Shown: positions 15,810 through 24,479 of the stretch, one piece after another
Position numbering within the stretch: position 1 is the stretch's first letter
Layout of the letters: every line of letters begins with the position of its first letter
NCBI GenBank assembly: GCA_016209105.1
Contig: JACQWR010000017.1
Location: 1-64,000 of the forward strand
DNA length: 64,000 nt
Reading direction: 5' to 3'
DNA from: Deltaproteobacteria bacterium
Lineage (GTDB): Bacteria > Desulfobacterota > Syntrophia > Syntrophales > JACQWR01
The notes under the pieces: model-generated
What the model was told of the DNA's origin: nothing
Seen by the model: only the letters and a program-made list of their open reading frames with translations
Databases searched by the model: none
Position numbers and translations under genes: made by a program

Positions 15810-18148
15810 GATTTGTGCGGCACGCAGCCGGTAATGGGATCATGGAGTTCATTGGAGACCACCATGTTCACGTTGGCCCCTTGCTCGCTGAAGGGATCAT
15901 AGGCGGGCAGACCGAGCGCAGCGCACCCTTGCCACCATCCATGCTGCGTACTCACCACGCCGGGGGCGATGCCTTCTTTTAGTTTTGCCTGCAATCGGAT
16001 GCTTCCCCGGGGCGTTTCCAAGATCACCCATTCCCCTTCCATTATCCCCATTTCCCGGGCCTTGCCGGCATTTATCTCCACGTAGGGATGGGGGACCATC
16101 TTTCGCAGCAGGGGCAGGCCGCGGTGCTGCCCGTGACAATAGGCCAGGAGCTTGAAATTCGTCAGGATAAAGGGGTACTTCCGGGCCAGCTCCGGTTGGC
16201 TCAGCGGGCTCATCGGCGGCTCCGTGTGCCTGGGCAGGGGATCATAGCCTTTTTCAAGGAAGGTCTCGGAATAGATTTCCACGAGTCCCGACGGCGTATC
16301 GAAACCGTTCACGCCCTCGCCCTGCGGTTCCCGGTATTTTCGGTATTTCACCGGCAGGGACACGAAGATGCCGCCCTGGTTTTTTCTCAGATCCGCCACC
16401 GTGATGCCGCTGGGGGCAAGCTGATAGTTGAAGGCCGCTTCCTGGTCGCCGTTCCAGAATTTGTCCTTAAGTCCCAGTTTCTCCGCCAGGTCGAAGATGA
16501 TCCTGATGTCCGGCCGTGATTCATGGAGCGGGGGAATAACCTGCGGCATAAGCTGTACATAGGAACTGGTTTTTTCGTCACCTTCAAAGGTGGGTTTCAG
16601 AAAGAACGATTCCCAGGGGGTGGCGGCGGGCAGGAGAATATCCGCCATTTGGCCTGCCGGCGTCTCGAACATATCAACCTGCACGAAAAAGTCCAGCTTG
16701 GCGAGTGCCTCGCGTCCCAGCCTGCTGTCGCCGTTTGCCGTAAGGACGTTGCCGCCGAAGGCCATGACCGCTTTTACGGGATAGGGTTTTCCGGTCAGCA
16801 GTGTCTCGTACAGGTCCTTCGCCTGGACATTGCCCGGCCCTAAAGGCCGCTTGTCCTTTCCCAGGGGTTTCTTCTTCGGACTGAATTCCCGCTTCCCGTC
16901 AATTTTATTGGTCTTGATGCGGGGGAACATGACGTTTCCGCCGGGAACATCGAAGTTCCCGCTCAGGGAGAAAAAGATGCCGATGGCCCGGCTGGTCTGC
17001 ATGGCATTGGTCTGCTGCTCGATCCCGTTATAGGTGTAGTAGCAGGCAGGCTTCAGCGAACAGAAGAGACGTGTCGCTTCCCTGATCTTTTCCGCCTCCA
17101 CCCAGGTAATGGCCGCCGTTTTTTCCGGAGAGAAGGGGGAAACCATCTCCCTGAGCAGCTGGAAGGCGGTCTTGCACTCAATGTTCTTCCCATCCGGCAA
17201 CGTAACCGTACGGGTCCCCTCCAGTTCGGGGTTGCCCTGTTTTTCATAGGTCTTTCGTCGGGGGTCGTACGCTAAAAAACCGCCTCCCTGCCGATCCCAG
17301 GCCAGATAATTTCCTTTTTTACCGGAGGCATCCACCTCCTCCTGACGCAAATATTTCCCCGTGTCCCGGCGCACGAGAAACGGCGCCGTCGTCCAATTCC
17401 TTGCGAATTCGTCGTCATAGAGTTTTTCTTCAAGCATGACATGGAGCATGCCGAGGGCCAGCGCCCCATCCGTTCCGGGACGCACCGACAGCCATAAATC
17501 GCCTTCCTGCCAGGTTTCATTGCGGCGCGGGTCAATGATGATGATTTTTGCCCCGCGCTTTCTGGCCGCTTTTATCCGTTCCTCATGCCGACGCCAGGTG
17601 GCGGCGGGATTATGCCCCCACAGCAGGATGCAGCGGGTGTTCTCGAAATGGGGCATGGGAATCTTTGTCCCGTACGTGTAAGTCGAGCCTTTGTCCTTGT
17701 GCCAGTTGCAGATATGCGTTGTTCCCAGATCCCAGTTCGGCGTTCCGAACGCATAGGCGAGGCGATTTACCCATTCCTTGTAATCATTGGCCGGGCTGCC
17801 GCCCGAGGCGCCTTTCCCGAATACGACGGACTCCGCCCCGTAGGTATCCTTAGCCGCGAGGAGCTTCCGCGAGATCGTATCCAGCGCCTCGTCCCAGGAT
17901 ATCCGTTTCCATCCCGGATCATCGGCGGTTTTCGGATTGGTTCTTTTGAGAGGATGTTTCAGCCGTTCGGGATGATAGACAAGTTCGGGGGCGGCAATGC
18001 CCTTGGGGCACAAATTCGCGCAATTGGGATGATCCGGATCTTTCCGCACCTCCGTCAGTTTGCCGTCCTCAACAAAACAGATGATCGCACAACGCGATTT
18101 GGATAGGGGACAATATGTGCGAACCGCGATCTTTCCTTCCGTTCCCAT
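15773..18148 (-). CDS. molybdopterin-dependent oxidoreductase (DMSO reductase superfamily)
   Basis: The 791-residue enzyme starts at ATG 18148 behind GGAGG. The N-terminal iron-sulfur motif is atypical, reading CPLSKSRCAIICFVEDGK then NCANLCPKG. Then come ISWDEALDTISRKL, the region THICNWHKDKGSTYTYG with a Cys where the metal ligand normally lies, CILLWGHNPAATWRR, IIIIDPRRNETWQEGDLWL and RPGTDGALALGML. The C-terminal dinucleotide-binding domain has LTNFKLLAYCHGQH and SEQGANVNMVVSNE. There is no Tat signal, so it is predicted cytoplasmic. Overall length and order resemble the catalytic chains grouped with formate dehydrogenases and acetylene hydratase; the substrate cannot be fixed. A decayed copy of parts of this gene and its leader lies at 25373-25626. 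Confidence 0.85.
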   Translation of the reverse strand: MGTEGKIAVRTYCPLSKSRCAIICFVEDGKLTEVRKDPDHPNCANLCPKGIAAPELVYHPERLKHPLKRTNPKTADDPGWKRISWDEALDTISRKLLAAKDTYGAESVVFGKGASGGSPANDYKEWVNRLAYAFGTPNWDLGTTHICNWHKDKGSTYTYGTKIPMPHFENTRCILLWGHNPAATWRRHEERIKAARKRGAKIIIIDPRRNETWQEGDLWLSVRPGTDGALALGMLHVMLEEKLYDDEFARNWTTAPFLVRRDTGKYLRQEEVDASGKKGNYLAWDRQGGGFLAYDPRRKTYEKQGNPELEGTRTVTLPDGKNIECKTAFQLLREMVSPFSPEKTAAITWVEAEKIREATRLFCSLKPACYYTYNGIEQQTNAMQTSRAIGIFFSLSGNFDVPGGNVMFPRIKTNKIDGKREFSPKKKPLGKDKRPLGPGNVQAKDLYETLLTGKPYPVKAVMAFGGNVLTANGDSRLGREALAKLDFFVQVDMFETPAGQMADILLPAATPWESFFLKPTFEGDEKTSSYVQLMPQVIPPLHESRPDIRIIFDLAEKLGLKDKFWNGDQEAAFNYQLAPSGITVADLRKNQGGIFVSLPVKYRKYREPQGEGVNGFDTPSGLVEIYSETFLEKGYDPLPRHTEPPMSPLSQPELARKYPFILTNFKLLAYCHGQHRGLPLLRKMVPHPYVEINAGKAREMGIMEGEWVILETPRGSIRLQAKLKEGIAPGVVSTQHGWWQGCAALGLPAYDPFSEQGANVNMVVSNELHDPITGCVPHKSYLCNIRKTAAP

Positions 18149-18335
18149 CTTCTCCCTCCGCTAACGATGATATCAGTCCGGGCAATATGTCGCTTACCGT
18201 TTCTTCTACTTCTATAAACATGGCAGAGGCGTCAATGGTGCATCCTAACGCACGCATCCCGTTTACCGGGGTAATGGTATCTGGCCGTAATTTTACATTA
18301 TCGCATTGTTTCTTGTACACAGGAAAAACCGGCAT
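18069..18335 (-). CDS. possible small protein upstream of and overlapping the oxidoreductase start
   Basis: From ATG 18335, with AGGAG nine bases upstream, an 88-codon frame starts MPVFPVYKKQCDNVKLRPDT and includes GCTIDASAMFIEVEETVSDI then LPGLISSLAEGEDGNG. It ends 80 bases inside the oxidoreductase gene in another frame. The decayed copy at 25.5 kb preserves the same reading frame here (GCTADAFAMFIGEGEETVSD), including a clean three-base insertion, which is what coding selection would leave. No family is recognised. Alternatively the conservation reflects a leader RNA of the oxidoreductase gene. Confidence 0.35.
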   Translation of the reverse strand: MPVFPVYKKQCDNVKLRPDTITPVNGMRALGCTIDASAMFIEVEETVSDILPGLISSLAEGEDGNGRKDRGSHILSPIQIALCDHLFC

Positions 18336-18457
18336 GTCAAGATTCTCCTGTTGAAGGTGACTGAAAAAAATCCTTGACAGCGTATTCAAAATCCAATAGG
18401 CAATGGTAACTTGAATAATGAACGGAGCAAGTTAACGAGTGCGTGCATCCTTCAATA

Positions 18458-18550
18458 GACAATAGATTCAGCATGAGCCCCTTTGCAATGCCTATATATA
18501 TATTGAAGACAATAGATTCAGCATGAGCCCCTGTGTAATGCCTATATATT
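18458..18550. repeat. 43-bp direct repeat, two copies
   Basis: GACAATAGATTCAGCATGAG and its following 23 bases occur at 18458-18500 and again at 18508-18550, with about three mismatches, separated by seven bases. Both end in the AT-rich CCTATATAT. They lie in the divergent region between the oxidoreductase and Hdr operons and may be regulatory sites or a local duplication. Confidence 0.75.
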
Positions 18551-18647
18551 GATGCCTACGGACCGTCTTTGCGGACGGGTAAGCAGGCATCCCTCAGCGA
18601 TTCTATCCTCAAGTATCACCACCTAACAAGCTCCAGAGCGGTCATTG

Positions 18648-18666
18648 CTCCCGAAAGGGAGTTTTT
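18648..18666 (+). terminator. hairpin with GAAA loop and T-run in the Hdr operon leader
   Basis: CTCCC-GAAA-GGGAG (18648-18661) is followed by TTTTT. A second structured segment lies just upstream (GATGCCT at 18551-18557 pairs with AGGCATC, enclosing CCGTC/GACGG). The hairpin precedes the hdr start by about 180 bases, so it may be an attenuator in a structured leader. The stem is only five pairs. Confidence 0.4.
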
Positions 18667-18842
18667 GGTGTGTTTTGTGTCATTATTTTTTTAACTTCTC
18701 TTTGATCGCTTGCCGTTGCCTGTTCCATTCCCACAGTAGGGACGGACAGGGTGAATGTGTGTGATGGATTCAACGCCGCGGACAGGACAGAGGCGAAGAG
18801 AAATGACGAAACAATTAAATAAATAGGGAGAAACGCAAGTCA

Positions 18843-19982
18843 ATGTCGACAGCACTTACACCATACCTTGAAATGTCGCAGGCCATTGCGGAGGCGGGCG
18901 GCGAGGCGTTCAGGAAATGCTACCAGTGCGGGACCTGTACGGGAACCTGCCCCTGGAGTCCGGTTACGGAATTCAGCATCCGAAAATTGATCAGGCTCAG
19001 CCAATTCGGCTATGACGGGATCGAAGATCTGATGTGGGGTTGCACCACCTGTAAGTTTTGCGTGGACCGGTGCCCGAGAGGGGTGGAAATCATCGACTTG
19101 GTCAAGTCCATCAGGAATATGTATGCCGGGGGAGGGCTGCTCCCCACGAGCCTGCGGTCGTTTGTGGGCAGTCTTGCCTCTCGGGGGAATCCCTGGTCCG
19201 GCGATGTCGAGAAGCGCAACGACTGGGGAAAGGGAAAGTATCCCCTCTTTGCCGAGGGGATGGATTATCTCTACTGGACCTGTTGTACGGTCTGTTACGA
19301 TCCGCGGAATGTTCTCGTCGCCAAGGCATCGGCGGAGATCCTTAACCGATCGGGCTTGAGTTGGGGCCTGCCGGGGACGGATGCCCAGTGCTGCGGGGAG
19401 AGCGTCAAGAAGGTCGGCGATTTCGATCTCTTCGAACGCATCAAGGGAAACAATCTGGGTCTATTCAAGGCCGGCGGGGCCCGGAAGATCCTCACCATCT
19501 CCCCCCATTGCTTGGCGACCTTCAAGCAGGAGTATGGCGGTGACGCCGAGGTCGTCCATTTCAGCGAACTTTTGGATGATCTCATCCGGTCGGGGAAAAT
19601 CCAGCCCAAGAAAGATCGAGGCGGTCTCAAGGTGACCTACCATGATCCTTGTTACCTCGGCAGGCATAGCGGCATATATGATGCGCCGCGGGATATCCTT
19701 AAAGCCCTTCCCGGCGTGGAGTTGGTCGAAATGGACCGGATCCGAGAGCAGAGCATGTGCTGCGGCGGCGGGGGAGGAGGGCTCTGGATGGAGCGGGCAA
19801 AGGGGGAACGCCTGAGCGACCTGAGGGTGGAGGAGGCCCTGGCGACGGGTGCGACGGTGCTGGCCACCTCCTGTCCGTACTGTATCGCCATGCTTGAGGA
19901 CAGTGTTCGCACCCTGAACGCGGACGACCGGATTCAGGTGAAGGATTTGACGGAACTCGTTTACGAGAGCCTTGAGGGATAA
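18843..19982 (+). CDS. heterodisulfide reductase-like HdrC-HdrB fusion (HdrD type)
   Basis: The 379-residue protein has an N-terminal ferredoxin-like HdrC part with two 4Fe-4S motifs (CYQCGTCTGTCP near residue 26 and CTTCKFCVDRCP near 67). The HdrB part has two CCG-type cysteine domains: the first with TCCTVCYD and QCCGES, the second with DPCYLGRHSG, MCCGGGGGGLW and ATSCPYC. In Hdr systems the CCG domains bind the noncubane cluster that cleaves a disulfide. As first gene of a six-gene operon it is the likely disulfide-reducing module of a Flx/Hdr bifurcation complex. The physiological disulfide (DsrC-like or other) is unknown. Ribosome-binding sequence is weak. Confidence 0.9.
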   Translation: MSTALTPYLEMSQAIAEAGGEAFRKCYQCGTCTGTCPWSPVTEFSIRKLIRLSQFGYDGIEDLMWGCTTCKFCVDRCPRGVEIIDLVKSIRNMYAGGGLLPTSLRSFVGSLASRGNPWSGDVEKRNDWGKGKYPLFAEGMDYLYWTCCTVCYDPRNVLVAKASAEILNRSGLSWGLPGTDAQCCGESVKKVGDFDLFERIKGNNLGLFKAGGARKILTISPHCLATFKQEYGGDAEVVHFSELLDDLIRSGKIQPKKDRGGLKVTYHDPCYLGRHSGIYDAPRDILKALPGVELVEMDRIREQSMCCGGGGGGLWMERAKGERLSDLRVEEALATGATVLATSCPYCIAMLEDSVRTLNADDRIQVKDLTELVYESLEG

Positions 19983-19991
19983 GGAGTTTTT

Positions 19992-21950
19992 ATGAGCAGG
20001 ATCGGTGTTTTTGTCTGTCACTGTGGTTTGAACATCGCCAAGACCGTGCGAGTTAGTGAACTTGCCGAGTTTGCCGGGACGCTGCCCGACGTGGTTGTGG
20101 CCGCGGACTATAAGTTTATGTGCTCCACGCCGGGCCAGGAATTGATTCAGAACGACATCAAAAAATACAACTTGGACCGGGTCATCGTCGCCGCCTGTTC
20201 GCCCCTGATGCATGAAAAAACCTTCCGGAAGGTCATCGCGAACGCGGGGCTTAACCAGTACCTGCTTTCCATCGTGAATGTTCGGGAACAGGATGCCTGG
20301 GTGACGGACAGCGAGGATGAGGCCACAGCGAAGGCGAAGGCTCTGATCAACGGCGCCGTTTACCGAGCCCGGCTGCTGCAACCCCTGACAGCCCGTTTTA
20401 TCGACGTCAATTCCGACGTGATGGTGGTCGGCGGCGGCATCACCGGAATCCAGGCCGCCCTGGAATTGGCCGAGACGGGGAAAAAGGTTTATCTTGTGGA
20501 GCGCAATTCCACGATCGGCGGCCACATGGCCCAGTTCGACAAGACCTTCCCCACGCTGGACTGCTCGGCCTGCATCCTGACTCCCAAGATGGATGCGGTT
20601 CTCCAGAATCCGCGCATCGAGCTGATGACCTATTGTGAAGTCGAAGAGGTTAAGGGGTTCGTGGGGAATTTCGACGTGAAGATCAGGCAAAAGGCCCGCT
20701 ATGTGGACCACAGCAAGTGCAACGCCTGTCTGGCCTGCACGGAAAAGTGTCCGGGGCGGGGCACCTCAGAGTGGGACGAAGGGCTCGTCAAAAGAAAGGC
20801 TATTTATATCCCATTCCCCCAGGCCGTTCCACAGAAGCCGGTCATTGACCGGAACGCCTGCACTTACTTCAAGAAGGGAAAGTGCCGGCTTTGCGAAAAG
20901 GCCTGCGGCCAATCCGCCATCGCGTTCGATCAGGAGGACACGTTTCGTGAAATCAAGGTGGGCGCCGTGATTGTGGCGACCGGCTACGATCTCATGGATA
21001 CCAAGCCCCTGGTGCAATACGGCTACGGGAAATATCCCGGGGTCTATCACGCCCTGGAGATCGAGCGACTTTTCAATTCCGCCGGTCCCACGGGCGGCAA
21101 GGTCGTCATGAGGGACGGCAGGGAACCGCAGAGTATTGCCATCCTCCATTGCATCGGGAGCCGCGATAAGAATCACTGTGAGTACTGCAGCCGGGTATGC
21201 TGCATGTATTCCCTGAAGTTCGCCCACCTGCTGAAGGAAAAAACCCACGGCGACGTCTATCAACTCTATATCGACATGAGGGCGCCGGGCAAGGGGTACG
21301 AGGAGTTCTACAACCGGCTCGTGGAAGAGGATGTGAAATTCATCCGCGGCAAGGCGGCCCGGGTCACGGACAAGACGGACAATCCCGATTTTGCGGGAAA
21401 GCTTGTCGTGGAAGTGGACGATACCCTGACCGGCCGTTTCGCCACGATCCCCGTCGACATGGTGGTCCTCTCTCCGGCGATGAAACCGAGGACGGACGCC
21501 AAGGAGATGGCTCGCCTTTTCAATCTCAGCACGGATAAATATGGATTTTTCATGGAGAAACACCCGAAGCTGGCCCCGCTTTCCACCATGACGGAAGGCG
21601 TCTTCATCGCCGGGGCCTGCCAGGGTCCCAAGGATATTCCCGATTCGGTCGCGCAGGGGACCGGCGCGGCCGCGGAGGCCCTGACGATTGTCGTCAAAGA
21701 CCGGCTTGAGCTCGAAGCGGCAACGGCCATCGTGAATCCCGCTTCCTGCTGCGGATGCCAGAGTTGCGTGCGTGTCTGCCCCTACGGGGCGCCCGTGTTC
21801 AATCGTGAAAAGAACGTGTCCGAGATTAACGAGGCCCTCTGCAAGGGCTGCGGCCTATGCGCGGCAAGCTGCCCCGCCTCTGCGATCTTCACACGGCACT
21901 TCACCAACGACCAGGTCATGGCTGAAATGGAAGGATTAATGGAATTTTGA
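19992..21950 (+). CDS. hdrA: HdrA-like flavin-based electron-bifurcating subunit
   Basis: The 652-residue protein has an N-terminal Cys motif (GVFVCHCGLNIAKTV), an FAD-binding domain with VMVVGGGITGIQAALELAET and the HdrA motif TFPTLDCSACILTPKM. A central 4Fe-4S insert has CNACLACTEKCP and CRLCEKACG, followed by CEYCSRVCCMYSL. The C-terminal 2[4Fe-4S] ferredoxin domain has CCGCQSCVRVCPYG and CKGCGLCAASCPAS. HdrA carries the bifurcating flavin in methanogens and links the disulfide reductase module to the electron-input module. It starts ten bases after the HdrCB stop and is followed by the MvhD/FlxD gene, the order expected for such complexes. Confidence 0.95.
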   Translation: MSRIGVFVCHCGLNIAKTVRVSELAEFAGTLPDVVVAADYKFMCSTPGQELIQNDIKKYNLDRVIVAACSPLMHEKTFRKVIANAGLNQYLLSIVNVREQDAWVTDSEDEATAKAKALINGAVYRARLLQPLTARFIDVNSDVMVVGGGITGIQAALELAETGKKVYLVERNSTIGGHMAQFDKTFPTLDCSACILTPKMDAVLQNPRIELMTYCEVEEVKGFVGNFDVKIRQKARYVDHSKCNACLACTEKCPGRGTSEWDEGLVKRKAIYIPFPQAVPQKPVIDRNACTYFKKGKCRLCEKACGQSAIAFDQEDTFREIKVGAVIVATGYDLMDTKPLVQYGYGKYPGVYHALEIERLFNSAGPTGGKVVMRDGREPQSIAILHCIGSRDKNHCEYCSRVCCMYSLKFAHLLKEKTHGDVYQLYIDMRAPGKGYEEFYNRLVEEDVKFIRGKAARVTDKTDNPDFAGKLVVEVDDTLTGRFATIPVDMVVLSPAMKPRTDAKEMARLFNLSTDKYGFFMEKHPKLAPLSTMTEGVFIAGACQGPKDIPDSVAQGTGAAAEALTIVVKDRLELEAATAIVNPASCCGCQSCVRVCPYGAPVFNREKNVSEINEALCKGCGLCAASCPASAIFTRHFTNDQVMAEMEGLMEF

Positions 21951-21966
21951 TCCAAAGGAGATGTGA

Positions 21967-22401
21967 ATGGACTTCGAACCTAAAATATTGGGCATCGCCT
22001 GTAATTGGTGCACGTATACGGGTGCGGACCTTGCCGGCACCACCAGACTCAAATATCCCCAGAACGTCAGAACCGTGCGGGTGATGTGTTCCAGCCGTAT
22101 CAATCCCTCTTTCATCATCAGGGCCTTTCAACTCGGCGCCGACGGGGTGCTCGTGGGGGGCTGTCATCCAGGGGACTGCCATTACGGAACGGGGAACCTG
22201 TACGCGCGGAGAAAACTTGCGATAACAAAGAAGATCCTTGAATTTGCGGGCATGGATCAGAAACGGTTCCGGGTTGAATGGATCTCCGCCTCGGAAGGGA
22301 ACAAGTACGCGGAGATCGTGGAAGAGTTCACCCGTGATCTTAAAGCGCTGGGGCCACAGAACACATTCAGGATTGAGAAGGATTCGAGAGAGCGCATATG
22401 A
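21967..22401 (+). CDS. MvhD/FlxD-type iron-sulfur linker subunit
   Basis: The 144-residue protein starts MDFEPKILGIACNWCTYTGA and has VMCSSRINPSFI and VLVGGCHPGDCHYGTGN. This is the MvhD/FrhD-like family, which binds a [2Fe-2S] cluster and passes electrons between an input module and HdrA. The first motif uses Cys where some relatives have selenocysteine. ATG 21967 lies behind AAAGGAG. Its end overlaps the next gene by four bases (22398-22401), indicating coupled translation. Confidence 0.92.
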   Translation: MDFEPKILGIACNWCTYTGADLAGTTRLKYPQNVRTVRVMCSSRINPSFIIRAFQLGADGVLVGGCHPGDCHYGTGNLYARRKLAITKKILEFAGMDQKRFRVEWISASEGNKYAEIVEEFTRDLKALGPQNTFRIEKDSRERI

Positions 22402-23261
22402 CTAACATAAAACAGATCGAGGAAAACCTCAAACGGGAAGCGAAACGATTGTTGGAGAGCAAGGAAGTCTCCGTTGTCCTGGCCTATGCCCGCGGCTATG
22501 ATGAACATCATCCCCTGCCCTATGCCGCAAGAACGGCGGGGGAGGTCGGCAACCTGATCTTCAATGAGTACTGCACCTATAATCTGGCGAGATATCTCAC
22601 GAAATATCCTCCCAAGACCAAGATTGCCATCGCCGTGAAGGCCGCCGACAGCAGGGCCGTCGTGCAGTTGATCCAGGAGGAAAAGGTCAAAAAAGAGGAT
22701 CTGGTAATTCTCGGGATTCCCTTCATCGGAATGAAAGATCCCAAGACCGGCGAGGAGATTGACCAAAAAACCACCTGTCACATGGCCAATCCCGTCCTTT
22801 ATGATATTCTTTTGGGTGAAGAAATCCGGGATGCCGGGGCGGGTTCTCCCTACGATGTCCTCGCGGAGCTCGAGGCGATGGACCAGGCGGCCCGCTGGTC
22901 CTTCTGGGAGAAAGAGTTTAGTAAATGCATTCGCTGCTTCGCCTGCCGTAAGGCGTGCCCCATGTGCTATTGCGATCCCTGCTTCATGGACGCTTCGAGA
23001 CCCCGTTGGGCCGACAAATCGCCCACAGCCGACGGCAACCTGATGTACCACCTGACGAGGTTTTACCATCTGGCGGGGCGATGCATCGATTGCGGAGAAT
23101 GTTCCCGCGCCTGTCCCATGGACATCCCCCTTCACCTCTTCCATAAAAAAATGGCCAAGGAGTGTGAGACGATGTTCGGGCAGGCCGCCGGAATGAAAAT
23201 AGATGACAAGCCGGTCATGGTCAATTACGGGAATCAGGATTCGGACGAGATGCTGAAGTAA
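22398..23261 (+). CDS. 4Fe-4S dicluster subunit, FlxC-like
   Basis: The 287-residue protein has an N-terminal alpha/beta domain (VSVVLAYARGYDEHHPLPYA, IAIAVKAADSRAVVQLIQEE) and a C-terminal pair of 4Fe-4S motifs, CIRCFACRKACPMCYCDPCF (near residue 176) and CIDCGECSRACPMDIP (near 228). It lies between the FlxD-like and FlxB-like genes and overlaps FlxD by four bases. In Flx systems this subunit is part of the NAD(P)H-oxidising input module. The N-terminal domain resembles F420-hydrogenase beta-type subunits, so an alternative description is FrhB/FdhB-like. No cofactor can be assigned. Confidence 0.8.
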   Translation: MTNIKQIEENLKREAKRLLESKEVSVVLAYARGYDEHHPLPYAARTAGEVGNLIFNEYCTYNLARYLTKYPPKTKIAIAVKAADSRAVVQLIQEEKVKKEDLVILGIPFIGMKDPKTGEEIDQKTTCHMANPVLYDILLGEEIRDAGAGSPYDVLAELEAMDQAARWSFWEKEFSKCIRCFACRKACPMCYCDPCFMDASRPRWADKSPTADGNLMYHLTRFYHLAGRCIDCGECSRACPMDIPLHLFHKKMAKECETMFGQAAGMKIDDKPVMVNYGNQDSDEMLK

Positions 23262-23321
23262 CGATTCATGATCGGATCGAAAGGATCGCTGAACGCCGAT
23301 CACTGCGAGAAGGAGAAAGTC

Positions 23322-24359
23322 GTGTTCAAGAAGATAACCCTTGAAAAGTTGGGTGATTTGGTATCGGCACTCAAGGAGAAAGGGCCGCTCTATGCACCCG
23401 TGAGGGATGGGAAGGCGGTCAATTTTCAGAAGATTACAAAAACGGCCGATGTGACGTTGGATTTCTACAATACGGTCTTTAGCCCCAAGTTCGTTTTTTT
23501 CCCCCAGACGGAGGATCTGATCCGTTACACCCTGCAAAAGGAGGGGGCTCAGGCCGAACCCGTACCCATCGCCGCCTCGCCGTCAGTCATCCTCGGCGTA
23601 AGGCCCTGCGACGCAAAGAGCTTCGAGATCATGGACAGACACTTCCTGGGGGCGGGGATCATCGACCCCTACTGGAAGAATAGACGGGATAACACCGTGG
23701 TTATCGGCTATGCCTTTGATCCGGCAGCGCCGCCCGATCCGGCCGATTTTTACAACACAGTGGGGATCCATGCAGCCGACACCGAGGGAAGCGACGTCTT
23801 CATGGTCAGGAAGGATGGGGAGCTTCTCCTGAAGGGCATCACGAAAAAAGGAGAGAGCCTCTTGAAGGGACTGGCCGTGCTGGATGCCGCTTCGGCGCAG
23901 GACGAGGCTTTTTTTGACGAGACGATCCGCAAAGATCGTGGCGTCAAAACCCGTTTTACGGAGATCACGGACACGGCGATCGCCGCAAAACTCGTCGGTA
24001 GCTTCGAGAAGCAGGAAATCTGGGAAGAGATGACGGCGTCCTGCATCGGTTGCGGGACGTGCACCTTCGTATGCCCCACTTGCTATTGCTTCGACATCAA
24101 CGATGAGACCCTCTTCAGGAAAGGGGCAAGAAAGCGGTTCTGGGACGCCTGCATGTTCACGGATTTCACCCTTGAAGCCAGCGGCCATAATCCGCGGCCG
24201 AGAATCTTCCAGCGGTACCGCCAGAAAGTATGCCATAAGTATTCCTATCACGTGACGAAGTACGGATGTATCTCCTGCGTGGGGTGCGGGCGCTGTACCC
24301 GCTCTTGCCCGGTGAATATCGACATCTTCTCGATTGTCGAAAAAGTGGCGAACTTGTAG
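23322..24359 (+). CDS. 4Fe-4S dicluster protein, FlxB/AsrA-like
   Basis: I prefer GTG 23322 (MFKKITLEKLGDLVSALKEK), six bases after AAGGAG; a longer frame begins at ATG 23268 without a site. The 345-residue product has the AsrA/HydB-type domain (LYAPVRDGKAVNF, VILGVRPCDAKSFEIMDR) and two C-terminal cluster motifs, CIGCGTCTFVCPTCYC (near residue 243) and CISCVGCGRCTRSCPVNID (near 321). These proteins relay electrons from a flavin subunit in sulfite reductase, hydrogenase II and Flx complexes. The partner flavin subunit is encoded next. Confidence 0.85.
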   Translation: MFKKITLEKLGDLVSALKEKGPLYAPVRDGKAVNFQKITKTADVTLDFYNTVFSPKFVFFPQTEDLIRYTLQKEGAQAEPVPIAASPSVILGVRPCDAKSFEIMDRHFLGAGIIDPYWKNRRDNTVVIGYAFDPAAPPDPADFYNTVGIHAADTEGSDVFMVRKDGELLLKGITKKGESLLKGLAVLDAASAQDEAFFDETIRKDRGVKTRFTEITDTAIAAKLVGSFEKQEIWEEMTASCIGCGTCTFVCPTCYCFDINDETLFRKGARKRFWDACMFTDFTLEASGHNPRPRIFQRYRQKVCHKYSYHVTKYGCISCVGCGRCTRSCPVNIDIFSIVEKVANL

Positions 24360-24479
24360 GAGGGTCTTTGCGATCCACACCGGAATCGAAGACCCACGAA
24401 ATAAACGGCGAACATCTTTTTGCGGCGGCCGAACCCCGCGTCGCCTGAGAAAACTGAAAACACTATTTGAGGAATGATG

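Noticed and set aside
18458-18550. the 43-bp direct repeats as a CRISPR array
   Set aside because: Only two copies with a seven-base gap, no spacers of regular length and no cas genes nearby.
19461-20711. 416-codon minus-strand frame across the HdrCB and HdrA genes
   Set aside because: It spans two clearly coding genes on the other strand and shows no family motif.
22257-23537. 426-codon minus-strand frame across three Flx genes
   Set aside because: It crosses gene boundaries of a well-supported operon and has no recognisable domain.
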